Counted from the stretch's first letter, positions 13,245 through 28,800 are shown. The stretch is 64,000 nt of DNA from Sipunculus nudus (GCA_026874595.1 CM049308.1:49278124-49342123), one strand, 5' to 3'. Notes: generated by a model from the letters alone, not told the origin. Numbers and translations: made by a program.

Positions 13245-14223
13245 ACTAAGTTTTCAAAATATTGCTTCAGTCACCGACTTCACCGTCGGTAAAACCCGTC
13301 TTCCTTGTATATCCAATATGAGGTCTCGATAGACCAATAAGGCGAATATTAAACATTGACAGCTAGGAAGACTTGATCATGCATGAGACCGTTTGATTGG
13401 ATTTTTTTCAAGGTTTCGGAATGAACGAAAGAATGGCTCATTCATTTCCCTGAATAAGTATGATTGGTATTCTTTAAAGCTATTTCACAGGGGAAAGATG
13501 TATACACGTTGTAATACACATACACAAATTGGTGTGGTGTTTTATTAACCAGGTATGATTAATCGTCATTATCACATCAGCTTTATCAAACTAGGTCATC
13601 GTGGTAGGACAGGTTGTCGTGGAGGTAGTTGATAATTTCTCACCGATCACTTAGACTCCTTGCTTTATTCTTTACTGTTACCGGGCTGGCCCGTGAACCT
13701 CATCAACTGGTTACATTAATTATATCCTATATACATGTACCTTTTGAGGAGATATAAATCAAAAAGCTATATCCTTGTATTCTGCAACATAAGTTAACAA
13801 TTTGTCTACATACTCTGGAGTTTTGGCCCAAATTGACGAGTTTATACCGATGACCTGAAACAATGGATTTTTAGTGAAAGCGAGTAGGTTTGTGATAAAT
13901 ATTTAATCAGTCTGATAGAACCAAGTACCGTGTTTGCGTACAACTGCATGTACTCGGTCTGAATTATAAATGGGCGCAAAGGGTGATAATAAACGATGGC
14001 TTGTGATTTTCCTTTAACCTGCAGACGGCCTCTGTACTGGTTGCCAAAGACCATTCTCTTAACAAGAGAATCACTCGAAGTATTTATGAGTAGTCAAGTG
14101 CTCAGGAATACTGGCTTATTCTTGTGACAGAGGTTTCAACGTGTTCACAGCTTAGTTACAATGGAGCTACTTAAAATGTACGATTAGGCTGCCAGCTGCT
14201 GGGTTTATTGAACACGTCTCAAA
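13242..14223 (+). other. Upstream region of the Dispatched-like gene
   Basis: No coding similarity and no strong core-promoter motif could be picked out by eye. It should hold the promoter and 5' UTR. A stop codon (TGA, 14209-14211) lies in frame just upstream of the ATG at 14224. Confidence 0.5.
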
Positions 14224-14407
14224 ATGGCTTCCGGTCTGAGTAACTCTGAAACTCACTTTGTGTTTCCCAGCTGTGAAAAGTCAAAGCCGAATCCAGTCAA
14301 ACAAAGCACGCTGTTAGATGAAGTTTCAGAGAAGAAGAACAAAAGAAAAACAAAACCACCATTGGGCTTCTGCCAGTTTATTGTCAATTACCCAAGGTTA
14401 GCTTTTG
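14224..14407 (+). CDS. Dispatched-like exon 1 (start codon)
   Basis: Encodes a basic cytoplasmic N-terminus (KKNKRKTKPPLGF) and the start of TM1 (FCQFIVNYPRLAF). The donor is TTTTG|GTGAGT, phase 1. Joining to 18126 makes the split Gly codon and continues TM1. Confidence 0.85.
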
Positions 14408-15070
14408 GTGAGTATTCTATTTCACAACATTCAACGCAAATTTATACCCTAAATGTAAAATCGTCTAGTTCTTAACACACAATATATGCCTAATTCATTC
14501 GATATTATACTCTCGCTCCTTGCATGTCTTCTTTTCCTGCTTACTCTCTCCTTCCTCCACTCTTAGAGGCCACCGAGCGCCTTATCCGCGCCATGGAGAG
14601 TGCCACGTAATAGTTATTATAACCAGTTGCATAATGCATGTAAAATAAATAAAGATTAAATTAAAAATAGTTATAAAAAATAAAACAACGCTATGATAAT
14701 ACTGTCATATTCCGAAATCGAATGTGTGCACCTAGCGTAAATATATGACAATATTTAAATTATGCGTGATGAAATGGGAAATATCCTGGAATCCCCTCTG
14801 TGATTGTTTAAGTGCAGTGCAGTCACAGTGCTAAAGTCACAGTGCTCATGTAGAACGTTCCAGTTTAACAGGTCTGTGTTAAAGTTGGAGAAACCGCGGA
14901 GAGCCGCTTAAAATATGAACAATTTTTCCTCTATTCACTTTGGTAGTCACGTCATTTATGTTTCAACGCAATGCAAAAGATGTTAATTTAAATCATTTTT
15001 TTTTCTAAACGTATACCCCAATGTTTCTGCACATTCAAGATCGTCCACCGCGACGTAAGTGGCTAAACTC

Positions 15071-15102
<32 letters not shown>

Positions 15103-18100
15103 GGGGTAGCCTACTCCGGAAGTTGTTTCTGTTCCTCCTCCTTGTAAGAATGTTTTATTTTACGTCATAACCGTTTGCCTCTTGCCTGTCTTTTTTTACA
15201 AGGTTACCAGTTTTCACCATTTACCGCTTTGCCATTACCGGGCCTCATGTTAAGGTTCTTGTAAATGTATTCAGTTCTACAGGAGAATTAACAGGATGCA
15301 ATGGAAGAAAATTCCCTAAAAATGCTGATTTAAGACACTTAATCAGACACATTAAGTGTACTCCATGTTGAGCAGACAGTAGACTCGCACACCACCTTGC
15401 TGGGAAATAATAATTTTTATTACTAATATTCTTTCTATATATTCATATCACTACAATATTCCCAGCTCAAGGCAACAGCAATTAATAAAATAATTTTTGA
15501 CTGATTATAGAACCAATTATATAGGCATCAGTAGCATATCAGACTCCGAAAATATTCTTCAGTTTGCCATTCACTTTCTTGGACAAATTTAATCATACTG
15601 AAAACACCTCTTTAACATTTCCAGCGCTTATGTTTATCTGCGCAAATACTAAGAGAAATATGACAAATAAACATTTTAACATGTTTTATTTACTTTTTTT
15701 TCAAATATGCAATGAAACATGCAATAAAAGTAGTCATGTGAACACACCTTGCGCTCTCTCGTCGCCTCTCTTCTCTTTGCCTCTTTTCCTGCCTTCTCTT
15801 CTCCTTTCCCCTTTACTTGCCTTCTCTTCTCCTTTCCCCTTTACTTGCCTTCCCTTCTCCTTTCCCCTTTACTTGCCTTCCCTTCTCCTTTCCCCTTTCC
15901 TTGCCTTCCCTTTTCCTTTCCTCTTTACTTGCCTTCCCTTCTCCTTTCCTCTTTACTTGCCTTCCCTTCTCCTTTCCTCTTTACTTGCCTTGCCTTCTCC
16001 TTTCCCCTTTACTTGCCTTCCCTTCTCCTTTCCTCTTTACTTGCCTTGCCTTCTCCTTTCCTCTTTACTTGCCTTCCCTTCTCCTTTCCTCTTTACTTGC
16101 CTTCCCTTCTCCTTTCCTCTTTACTTGCCTTCCCTTCTCCTTTCCTCTTTACTTGCCATCCCTTCTCCTTTCCTCTTTTCATGCCTTCCCTTCTCCTTTC
16201 CTCTTTTCATGCCTTCTCTTCTCCTCTTCTCTTTACTTGCCTTCCCTTCTCCTTTCCTCTTTACTTGCCTTCCATTCTCTTTTCTTCTTTTAATGCCTTC
16301 CCTTCTCCTCTTCTCTTTACTTGCCTTCCCTTCTTCTCCTTTCCTCTTTACTTGCCTTCCCTTCTCCTTTCCTCCTTACATGCCTTCCCTTCTCCTTGCC
16401 TATGTTCTTACCTTTCCTTCACTTTGCCTCTTTTCTTGACTTCCCTTCTCCTTGCCTATTTTCTTGCTTCCCTTCTCCTTGCCCCTTGTCTTGTCTAACC
16501 TTCTCCTTGCCTCTTTTTTTTAATTGCTTCCTTTCTCCTCGCCTTTTTTCTTGCCTCCCCTTCTTGCCTCTTTTCTAATCTAACCTTCTCCTTGCCTTTC
16601 TTCTCATCTTCATTTATCCTTGCCTCTCTTGTGTCTTCTTTCTCCTTGCCTCTTTTCTTACTTTCCCTTCTCCTTGCCTCTTATCTGACTTTCTTTCTCC
16701 TTGTCTCTTTTCTCGCTTTTAATTCTCCTTGACTTTTTGCTTATATACCCTTCTCCTTGACTTTGTTCCCATCTTCCCTTCTCTTTGCCTCTCTTGTATC
16801 TTCTTTCTCCTTTTCTATTTTTCTTTCTTTTCCTTCTCCTTGCCTCTCACCTCGTCTTCACTTCACTTTTCTTACCTCCCTTTCTCCTTGCTTCTCTTAC
16901 CCCTTAATCCTTGCTTCTCTTCTGGCCTTCACTTCTCCTTACCTCTTTTCTTCCCTTCCCTTCTCCATGCCCCTTTTCTTGCCTTCCCTGCTCCTTGCCT
17001 CTTATCTTACAATCCCGTCTCAGCCTCTTTTCTTGATTTCTCTTCTCTTTGCCTCTTTTCTTACTTTCCTTTCTCCCTGCCTCTCTTCTCGCCTTTCCTT
17101 CCCCTTGACTTTCTTCTCATCTTCCTTTCTATTTTCCGCTCGTGTATCTTCTTTCTCCTTGACTCTTTTCTTTCTTTCCCTTCTTCTGCCTCTTCTCAAA
17201 CCTCACCTTCTTATTGCCTATTTTCTTACCTCCCTTTCTCCTTGCTTCACTTCTCGCCTCCCCTTATCCTAGCCTTTTTTTCATGCCTTCCCTGTTCCCT
17301 GCCTCTTTTCTTACGTTCCCTTCTCCTTGCGTCTTTTCTTACTTTCCTCGCTCTTGCCTCTCTTCTCGTCTTTCCTTCTCCTTGACTCTTGCTTAATTCC
17401 ACCTCCTAGCCTTTATTCTCATCTTATTTTCTCCTTGCCTCTCTTGTATCTTATTACTCCTTGCCTATTTTCTTGCCTTCCCTTCTCCTTGTCGCTTTTC
17501 TTGCCTTCCATTCTCCTTGCCTCTTTTCTTACTTTCCCTGTTTCTTGTCTCTCTCCTTGACTCTCCTTCTCCTTGCCTCTTTTCTTACCTTCCTTTCTCC
17601 TTCCCTCTTATCTAGCCCTCTCTTCTCAAAGCCCTTCCATCTTCTTTCTACTTGCCTCTCTTTTTAATTTTCTTTCTGCTTACCTCTTGTCTTAGCTTCC
17701 CTTCTTCTTACCTGTGATTTTACCTTCCCTTTTCCTTTTCTATCTTCTTCCTTCGTCGTTCCTTTTCAATCTTCTTCCTCTTCTCGTGCCTTCCTTGCCA
17801 CTTTTTTTAACCCGCCTTTCTCCTTGTCTTTCTTTCCTTCCTTCCTTTCTCCCTCTTTATCTCTCTTCTTAAATTCCTCCCTCAAAGCCCCTTTCCTTGC
17901 CTTCCTTTCTCCTTGCCTCTTTTCTTGTCTTCCCATCTCCTTACAACCCTTCTTGCAATCCCTTCTCCTTGTTTCTCTTCCTTTCTCATTGCCTCTCATT
18001 TTGCCTTGTGCCTATAACCTAGTCTGTCATTTATTTATTGTTCTGATAGATCTACCCAAATGGTATCGTCTATACTGCGCATTTAAAGGTACGCATGAAA

Positions 18101-19754
18101 TATATGATACACTGACCTGTTGCAGGCCTGACCCTTGGGGCACATATTTTGTTTTCGGGGATGAATGCGATCCTAGCGGCAACGGGATATAATATCTTCC
18201 CGGTTGAGTTTGAGAACTTCCCTCTCCAACTGCGGCAGACTCCTGTACAGCTCCGGGACTGGGCATGGCGCTACAGGAATGAGGACCCTCGTAAGATTTT
18301 TCGCCTAACAGTAAATAACAGTGATGTTAATCCTGTCCGTGGAACAGAAGTTGACGCCCTTGAACTAATATACACCCTGACACGTGGCCACAACGTTTTC
18401 ACGCGGGATATCCTAAAACGATTACAACAAATCGAGGAAAGTCTATTTAACGTCTCGCAATATCAACGGGAATATTGCCAACTTGACACACATAGCCACT
18501 GTGTGTTGCCCAAATCTCTCATTAGATATTTCGATGGTACCCACAAAGACAAGAGCCCAGTGTTTTATGACCCTGATTTTAGGAACATCACGGCCGTTAT
18601 ATACACTGCTAACAACCACCCTGCTACCCATGAAGAGTTTCAGTATCATTTGACTCGAGTAAGCATCATCAGAAGAGACAGAGTGTATGCAGAACGTACG
18701 CGAACATCCCTCCCTATGGGCTGGCCTATACCAGGCCCCGGCTCTTCCTGGGACAGACAGCAACGAATCGGGACATTTCTTGTCGACGTCATGGAGCCAA
18801 AGATACAGGAGTTATCACGTGAACACGGGCATGTCATGCGTATAAACTACATCAGTTTTCGGATGTTTTTAATCGCTACTCCGCGTGCTGCCTTCAGTGA
18901 CATGGCTTTGGCATTTGGTAGTTTTATTTTTATCTTCGGCTTTATTTGGTTCCAGACAGGGACTTTATGGGTGTCCGGCTGGGCGATATTCAGTATCGTA
19001 TCATGTTTCTTCATCACTAACCTCATCTACAGGACTGTCTTGGATTATCGGTACTTCGGGTATTTCCACATAATCGTCATATTCATTATTCTGGGCATTG
19101 GTGCTGATGATATATTCGTGTTTTATAACACTTGGGTTTCAACTGGACATGGAGAATACCCTAGCTTAGCTCACAGACTGTCTGACTGCTACAGAAAATC
19201 GGCAACAACCATGTTCGTGACCTCCCTGACGACAACGGCGGCCTTCTTAGCCAATGCCTTATCACCCCTTCTCCCTATCAGTTCGTTCGGTATCTTTTCC
19301 GGAATATTGGTGGCCGTTAATTACTTTTCAGTTATTATATTTTTCCCGACAGTGGTGATGATGTATCATTACAACTACGAATCCTACATTCCGCCCTGCT
19401 ACAGTAAATGTTGTATAAAATCCTCAAATGAAGATACACATACCAGAAAACCTGCTCTTGTTCGGTTCTTTGGAGGACCTTTCTTTTCCTTTATCAGTCA
19501 CAAGGTGGTGCGCTGGGTGCTGGTTCTTGTGTTCCTGGCAACGGCGGCATTTTTCAGCTGGTCCACGTCTACACTTCAACCTGACTCGGAACAGGTGCGT
19601 GTTCCGGTATAATAATTTCACCATTCACAATATTTTCTCGAAAATATAAAAGATAATGCATATCTACGATAACAACTTCTGTTGAGTTTTAAGTGTATTA
19701 ATAAAATAAACCGTGACATTTAACATGTGTGAGCTGTCCGTCGACAATCAATCG

Positions 19755-19816
<62 letters not shown>

Positions 19817-20211
19817 TTATATTTATATATGATATATATAGGTGAAAATTTACAAAGACGACACTCAGTACGGTGAGGCATATAACCTGGTGTTTGGGAA
19901 TACATTTCGTCCTATGGGGAACGACTTTATCCGAGTCAACATTGTCTGGGGCCTGCGGCATCGAAACTTGTCAAGGTGTCACTTCAGTGACAGTCGTTGT
20001 TTCGGTAACAGCAGTTTTGATGGGGGCTTTGACATGAATGTTCCGCCAGTTCAACTAGCAGTAAAGGTAATGTTTTATTAAGGTAGAGTCATTCAAGATG
20101 TGATCATATTTTCATCAAGTTTTCCCAGAATATAAACGCAGGAAGACCGTCCTTTTTAAGGTGCTTAATTTCATATTTGTGGAATGGTGATTTATCCAGA
20201 CATTTTTTATA

Positions 20212-20288
<77 letters not shown>

Positions 20289-23200
20289 ATACATCGCACT
20301 ATAATTGTTTGATACAAACAGTTCACACTAATACAGGTTTAGAGAACAGGTCTCGGGTTTTTATGGTTAATTTTACACATGTGCACCTTACTTGCTTCGT
20401 ACAACAGGGGCTGTGTAATAAACTCCGCTATGGCCTCACACCTGAACAGGCGCATAAGTTGCGGATAAGAAACGACACCCTCACAGGCGAACGCCAGATT
20501 GACTGTTTCCTTGAAAACCTAGAAGATTACATGAGGGTGAGAAGACATGTATTTCTCAAAGAGAATAAAAACAATAATTAGGTATTTTGTTTAACTGTAT
20601 AAGGACTGGCGCCGTGATATTGCAAGAATTAAAGTCACAATAATACTTTGTATAATATGAATAACAATGAAAACCATATAATGATTAAATACATGATATA
20701 CCTAGCAATAAACATCAGACCATGCATTAATTCTGTAAAAAAAAATATTTTTTAGACTGTCATATGACACCAGTTATGTTAGTTTCTCAACTCTAGGTTC
20801 ATCTGGTGTCCTAAAACCTGGTATATGTATATTCATAATGATTACTTATTTGAAATTGTACAGTTAGGTTTAGTAACGCCTCCTTTTCGTTCGTCTCTCC
20901 CTCCGTAAATTGTTATTGGACTGTGGACATATTTCAAGGCAACCTTTTTATAACAGCTACCAACAGAGGAAGAACCGTGTTGATTTTGAGGTCACAATTT
21001 TAAAGGTCAATGTCACCAACACGTCATTCAGCTTGGAATCATGACCTATTGGTCATTTGATTAAACCTCCTGCATGCCCTGTTCCGGCATTCATGGCTAA
21101 CATAGCCCGTAGAAGACCAGGAGTTAGAGTTTCTACCAACTTCCTTATTCCTGCACGCCTGACTGAGACATTGATACCGGCGTCGTTACCTTACAGCTCG
21201 ATCACTGGCTGTTAAACACTTCCTCATTATTACAGGCAGAGTCACGGCGGCTAGAGATCATCACGGGCCAAAAGTTGGACCTGAGCTTACCACTGACAGA
21301 GACGAAAATTCGAGCATTTATGAAGGCACAAGACCCAGTGTTATATAATGTGTCTGCCCTCCCGTCCGCCTTTGACCGATACTTCGAGGTGAGTGGAACC
21401 TGCAGCTAAAACGTTCAAGGTTTCTGTGCATTTACTCTTGAGAATCAAGGATTATTTGTGAAATACTGAATCTGTGCAAGACTGCGGTCACCTTAATGCA
21501 CACATTGTGGTTGCATTATTCAAATATATATCATTATCATACCTGTTAATCTGTAATGGTGGTGCAGTAATAAATTTATTCACGTGTTTCAGATTGCTGT
21601 TGGTCACTGGCTCATGAACGGTTACTCCATGCTGGCCACGCCGGATTACTACCGCTTTAACAGTCTGGTAGGCGAGATATGGGACCCGGGCAACACCAAA
21701 CTGGTCAACTACATCCCGCAAAACCTGGCGCCTAACGTCACGGGAGGTCAGGCTCTAATAGATATAACGTTATACCGGATCAGAAAAAAAAACACCTGAA
21801 AGGTTGCGAATATATGTAGATCTTTGAATAAGTGAGTCATGTGTATGGTCAATGTCAGACACATGTTATATGACCATTTATTTTATTTTTTTATTTGAGA
21901 TGTTAAAACAGGTCTGTCTTTTAGTTTAGACTGACTTGTTAACACATGGACCTGTTGTTTTTCCCGTGTAGTTGGCTTTGAGTACGGGACTCGACTTCGC
22001 TGGGCGGCCTTGCGCGTCAACCTGTCCATCAGCTTCTCGGGGCTGGTGTACATGAGGGGGATACCGATCTGGCAGGAGTGGGAGAACTTCGTCAGACGAG
22101 AGGTCGGTCCTGTCGTATACTTAACCCAGGCTAAAAAGCAAATCAAACACTGTTGTATAAGCTTGAGAACCGTAAATGTCAGTTGTCCTGTCATTGTCGT
22201 ATCGTCTATTCATCTCCAGGTCCGCTGAATCTCCAGCGGTTATACCAAACAAGCTTTTCATGGATTTAAAACTAGAAAGTGACTTTCATATAGAATGGTC
22301 CGATATTTGTTGAAAATTATTCAAACATTAGATTTCTCAAGAACGGATAATCCATTTTTCTACCAAAAAAAAAAAAACCATCACGGAAGAGATCGGGATG
22401 TATGCATAGGGCTCTATGGCATTTCTCGTCGGAGCTCTCCACTTGTATCGCATCAAGTCATTAATGAAAAAAAAGAAACACAAATTTAGGGGTTGTCTAC
22501 CTGTAAGGGGTAAGGATAGTTTGTTTTGAGGACCTGGAAGTAAAAGGTTTTAGAGTCTTGCTCCTAAATTCACTGAAATATCAATATTTCATTCAATCCT
22601 GTCCACCACTAAATTTGCATTAAATCCGTTCTCTTCATCCCCTTTAATCTGCCACGTATGGTTAAAATTTACATTCGATTAAAAAAAACTAAAATAGTGA
22701 CGTTCCGAATGAGTTTTTTTAATTAAATCGTTATTAAATTGTGAATATTGTTATATTCTTACAGTTTTATTCCGTCACTGTTACAAAAGCTGACTACAGT
22801 TATTCACGGAAGTGCCCCTTCTGACCTCATCGGATATTTTATATACAAACGCCCTGAAACGCACTCTGCTGAGTACAACTTTTCTGAAAAGGTTATATGA
22901 ATGACAGATAAAGCTGTATACTTTCTATGTACAGACAGATAATATGCCGTATCAACTTAAAAGAGGCTTCCAAACCAACATCTTCATGTGGCAGTGGCTG
23001 TTTGTCCAAGAGGTATGTCTCCGTTACACACATTACGCACTCCTGCACACGCTCATACGCGCGTGTATATCCTCGTGCAGCCTCCTGTTATTGCCTACTA
23101 TAAAATTCAAATAGTGATAACAGTACGTTTATCTTTTGCCAACCAATGAGTGCCTTGGTGTTTAAAACACAAATCCATTGGAGATCTGTTCTTATGCGGA

Positions 23201-25829
23201 CTACTTCAAGTCAGAAATGTCATTAGCTCAGCTGACTATAAGTCATCTGAGCTATAGTCGTGGTCGATTGTCCGTCGTCCTCCGTCTGTCTGTCCGTCCG
23301 TCCGTCCGTCTGTCCGTCTGGATGTCCGTCCGTAAGACTGGCACGTTTCGACACCATTGGACCTACGAATCTGAAATTCGGCATACAGTTAGATGTCCCC
23401 AAAATCTCCTACCATGCCAAAAATTGGGTCAATATAACTTCGTTCCTTCGAGATATTAAGGAAAAACCTCAAATTTTTATTAGAAAACTATTTTCACACT
23501 TCAGGACTGGCTTATATCAAAACCACTCATCTGGTTTTCTTCATTTTTACCATAAATATTCCTCTATATGGTTCCTATGTACTTGCCAGATATTAAGTCA
23601 GTATTATTTAATTTAAAAAAGTTATGGGCCCAAACATAATGGACTTTGTAAAAAAATGAGGAAAATATTTTGTCACTTAAGACCAAAAGTGTTAAAGGTA
23701 GGAATTTTTTTCAGTAATACTACTTTAAATAATCAAAATTTAATTGTATACCAAAAATTAGATCAAAATCTGTTAAATTTTTTTAAATATTGGCAAAAAT
23801 ATAAAATTGGTACCTTAAATTTTGCCCAAGTTTGACCATGGCACGTTTTTTTCCTGTAACTGCTGTGGATTTAATTTTCAAAGCATGTTTTTGTTACCAT
23901 TTCAACTGTTAAAACAAAAATTTGAAACCAGTTGATCAAAAACTGTAGATTTTATTCAAGTTTTCAAGCACCAGGTCACATATTGTTTACATCGAGCTAG
24001 TGTTATGCAGTTTACTAGAGCTCAGCTCCCCAGCTTCAGCTCTAAGTTCCTTAAATTTTGCATACAGTTAGATGTCCCCCAAATCCTCTACCATACTAAA
24101 AGTTTGGTCACTAGGACTGCATTCCTTCGAGATATTAAGAAAAAACTTCATTTTTCCATTAAAAACCCATTGTTACACTTTAAGTTTGCTAATATCAAAA
24201 CCACTGATCTGACTTTGATAATATATAATACACATATTTTTCTATACATTCGCTATGCATATGCCAGAAATGATGTCAGTATTGTGTAATTGTTTTAAGT
24301 TCTAGGCCCAAACATAATGCACTTTGTAAAAAATATATTTACTCTCTTAACATGAAAATTGCTGAAGGTAGACATTTTTTGCCAGGGATATAACATTATT
24401 TAATCAAGATTCAATTGTATTCCCAAAATTAGTTCTGAATTTTTCAAATTTTATAAGTTATTAGCATAAATATAAAATCAGTACCTTAAATTTTGCCCAA
24501 CTTTGGCCATGACATGTTTTTTCCCTGTAAGCACTGTTGATTTAATTTTCATATCTTGCACACGTAAGGATTTTAGCTTCTATATTCTGAAGTTATAAAA
24601 GGAATTGGTCAAAAACTAGCTTTTATGAAAGTTTTTATGAGACCATATCACACCTTAGCTTTACTGAAGCCCCTCTTTTATGTCCCCACATTGACCTTTC
24701 AGGCCAATTATGCATGCTTGAAGCGAGGCACTCTGCAGCCAGCCAGCTCTTGGGTGGCTTCAACTGGATCTAACTGTCCAACCCCCTCCACTAGTATTTG
24801 TTTAGGCCATAAACATAACAATAAACTTTTTTTTTAATATTTGGTTTATGATAAGAACTTAAAAAAATAAATGGAAAATGAATTTATAGTTAATGAGTTA
24901 CAGGGGATTACCTTGCAATTACTGATCATTTATGGATCTTCCATGGATGGCCAAAATTGTATTTCAAATGACACCATGCAGTCACCATTGGGTATTTTTC
25001 ATTTCAACCATAAAAATGAAAAATAAATAATTAAAATAAATTGTTGTTTACTATTAGAGATTATATGAAGCAAGATAATGATAGACAAGGATGCAGTTGA
25101 TTATATTAAATTAATCTAAATTTCCAGGTCTTTTCCAGGTGTTTAACTTGTTGGTTTATATTTATTACAAAATTAAAATAATAAATAAATATGTCAAAAT
25201 TTAAAATATTACTCAGACAAGTGTTCATTAAAGATTTTAATTTGTTTGACTTATAACTCATGGTTGTATCAGTTGTACATGAGACTGGCTAAATAATCAA
25301 AATTTATATTGCTGGTCCTTTATTTCAGTTCATAAAATTAAACATTCCCAACTCCAGTTTGCTCCTGGTATGATATATTGGGTGTTTTGATCCTTGGATT
25401 AATTTTAACACATGTATTAGTTTTATAGCTGAGAATACTTTTCTTTTTTTTCCTGATACCATTTAAAAAAATATAAATATTCAAATTTTTCCTGTTAGTG
25501 CTGTGGATATAATTTTCACAGCATGTACACATTAACATTTCATCTGTTAAAATCTTAAATTTGAAACCAATTGATCAAAAACTGTAGATTTTATTCAAGT
25601 TTCCAGGTACCATGTCTTCATTGTTTGCATCAGATCAGTATAAATGCAGTGTACTGGGCAGTTACATAACACCTTCAGGTCTGACCTACTGCCACTGTGA
25701 GTGTCTGGGTCAGGCTGGGTCAGGCAGTAATTACCAGAGAGCCTCTCTTTCTCTCTCTCTCTGGCAGTCTAGGTATCTCTTTCTCTCTCTCTCTCTCTCC
25801 TCTGCTTTTTCTCTTTCTTTCTCCATCTT

Positions 25830-25869
<40 letters not shown>

Positions 25870-28800
25870 ACTCTCTCTCTCTCTCTCTCTCTCTCACTCT
25901 TTCTCCCTAATTGCCTCCCTTCCTCCCTCCATCCCATTCTGTTGACAGGTACTATAAACTAGATACATTAGCTATAAATGTTGATGCAATTTAGAAATGT
26001 GAATCAACTGTAATATTCACAATCAAATGTATGTTATACTGTAAATTTATAGTTACATTCGGAAACTTGGATTAAAATTATGTAATGAAAAAAAGGAATA
26101 AATGCAAATATTGTTAATTTTTTCTTGGCTTAGTAGAATGGGGAAAAAAATTATTTTTGCTTTGTTTCTCCATCTTTCTGTCTGTTTTAAATATTTAATG
26201 TTCATGAATAAACTTTTTTATAAGCACTTTTGAATTAAATTTCATATCCTGTATGTATATGCAAGGGTGTTGTAATTCTCACCATCCCCTTATTCATCCC
26301 ACTGAGGCTTTGCTCCTTGGCACTGTGAGCAATAGTTCTGTGGCTATAGCATAAAATTTAATAATTAAAGAAAATATCTACAGAGAGACAGAGGCATTGT
26401 AACTCTGATTATAACACAACACCCCTCCCTCCCTATCAAGTCATTGCACCTGTGGAATGGGGACGTTATGGCAACTGTATACATATCATAAAATTGATAA
26501 AAAAGGTTTACCAAATAAATTGGATCTCATCAGACAAATGTGTAAACTGTTGAACTGTCAACAGCTTATCAAAAAGGTAACCAATGGAAAGGCATGGTCA
26601 GGTCTCAAATATTATTTGCAACATTTTCTTCAATCATATAAACCAACCATGGCCCAGATTACCTCTTCCTCTCAAACATTATCTACATTTCATCATATTT
26701 TTAAGATTTTAACCTTCCAGGTGGTTCAATACTGTTGACCATTTGTCCATAGGTACCTATGTACATGCCAGAAATTATGTCAATATTGTGTAATATGTAG
26801 ACGTGAGGGGCATCAAAATAATGCACCTTGTCAAGACCGATCTTGTCAAGATATTATGTCATACAGTCACAAATTCATTAATCCCCTCATCAGTATAGTT
26901 AATCATAACCTTGTATCTGTCAAATTGAACTCTTGCAGTTTTCCATACACTATAGATCCTTCAACAAATAGCCTTATCATCATTATACCACTGCTTGGCG
27001 TACTGTCATTGCATTCATATTTGCTCAAATAAATTGCTTTTTCGACCCCTCCCAAATAAATAAAAAATAAACCACTATATTTTACTCCATATTAATCCAT
27101 CAGTCAGGTTATTTCATATATCATTTACTCACATATTACATTATATTCCTTTATAAAAGCCCAACATGACCATGATATTCTAAGCTTTATCTACTCAATA
27201 TAGTATCACAATGGTGATACATTTATAGTCCAATCATGATCAGCTGAGCGCCGTGACCCATGGGTCCCTTGTTTTTTAGAAGAGACGCGCCAAAGATAAA
27301 TGTTAAACAGCCCGTTTTCTTGCGTAGTATACGTCCGATATAAGGTGTGTCATACGCCACATATGGGCTTTTGTTAGCCGTATCAGGATTTGCGCGTAAA
27401 TATGTATAAATATATACTAGTATTAATTATAATAATTTTCAGTTCAATTTCAGCATTGCCTTTTAGTTTAAGAGACGTCATAACTGTATATATATAAAAT
27501 TAAATGTGGAAATACATTTTGCGATCCCCTCGCACCAAAAATGCACGAGAACGCATTTTCAGCCAGTTTTTATTAGCTCAGCTGACTGAAAATCATCTGA
27601 GCTATAGCGATCACCCTTTGTCCGGCGTCCGTCCGTCCGGCCGTCCATCAACAGGGCACGAATCGTAACCACTGGACCTGGAATCTTCTCACTTGACATC
27701 CAGGGAGGTCCATAAAAAATCTCCTTGGAAACTTTAAATTAAGTCTCTGTTACCCATATCCTTCGAGCTATGGGGCTCCGAAGTACCCCCCAGAATAATG
27801 CAAAATTTGATACAAAAGTTCAAGTATCTGAATAACAACTGCATTGATCACCATGATTCTTTGCATGAACATTGATCATGGGATGTTCCATCACTTCCTG
27901 CAGACTGGTAGCGCCACCTGTATTTTTCCAATTTTCACGAATTTTATTCTCTTTTTTTTTCAGACCTGCAATGAAACTGTTATCTGTTAACAAGGCAAAA
28001 ATCGTAACCACTGGACCTGGAACCTTCATACCTTATATCCAGGGAGGTCCATGAAAAATCTCCTTGGAAACCTGAAATTAGGTCTCTGTTACCCATATCT
28101 TTTGAGCTATGGGGCTCTGAAGTACACCCCCCCCCCCCCCGAATAATGCAAAATTTGATACAAAAGCTCAAGTATCTGAATAACTACTGCATTGATGGCC
28201 ATGATTCTTTGCATGAATATTGATCATGGGATGTTCCTTCACTTCCTGCAGACTGGTAGCGCCACCTGTTTTTTCCCCAATTTTTACATATTTTTTTCTC
28301 TTTTTTTTTTCAGACCTGCAATGAAACTGTCATCTGTTAACAGGGCACAAATCGTAACCACTGGACCTGGAACCTTCATACTTAATATCCAGGGAGGTCC
28401 ATGAAAAATCACCTTGGAAACCTGAAATTAGGTCTCTGTCACCCATATCCTTCAAGCTATGGGGCTCCGAAAAAAAACCCAGAATAATGCAAAATTTGAT
28501 ACAAAAGCTTAAGTATCTGAATAACTACTGCATTGATCACCATGATTCTTTGCATGAATATTGATCATGGGATGTTCCATCACATCCGTTTTGGAGAGTT
28601 TTCTCATAAACCAAACAGGTGGTGCCAGGTGTTTTAGTTGATTAAATTAATGCCCTTTTCTCAGAGTTTTAGTGGACTATATTCAGGAGTGGTGTGACAT
28701 ACCACTCAATCCATCCCTCACTCCACCAGTACCACTCTGACTTCGGCTGATACACATTGTCGCCTGCAAATATTTTCTAGTTAAAAATGTGATACAAAAA

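Noticed and set aside
15564-17999. Long Leu/Pro/Ser-rich frames on + and a Lys/Arg/Glu-rich frame on -
   Set aside because: Produced by the pyrimidine array, which contains no stop codons on the + strand; overlapping in several frames at once.
18443-18837. Antisense frames opposite Dispatched-like exon 2
   Set aside because: Shadows of the strongly supported sense exon.
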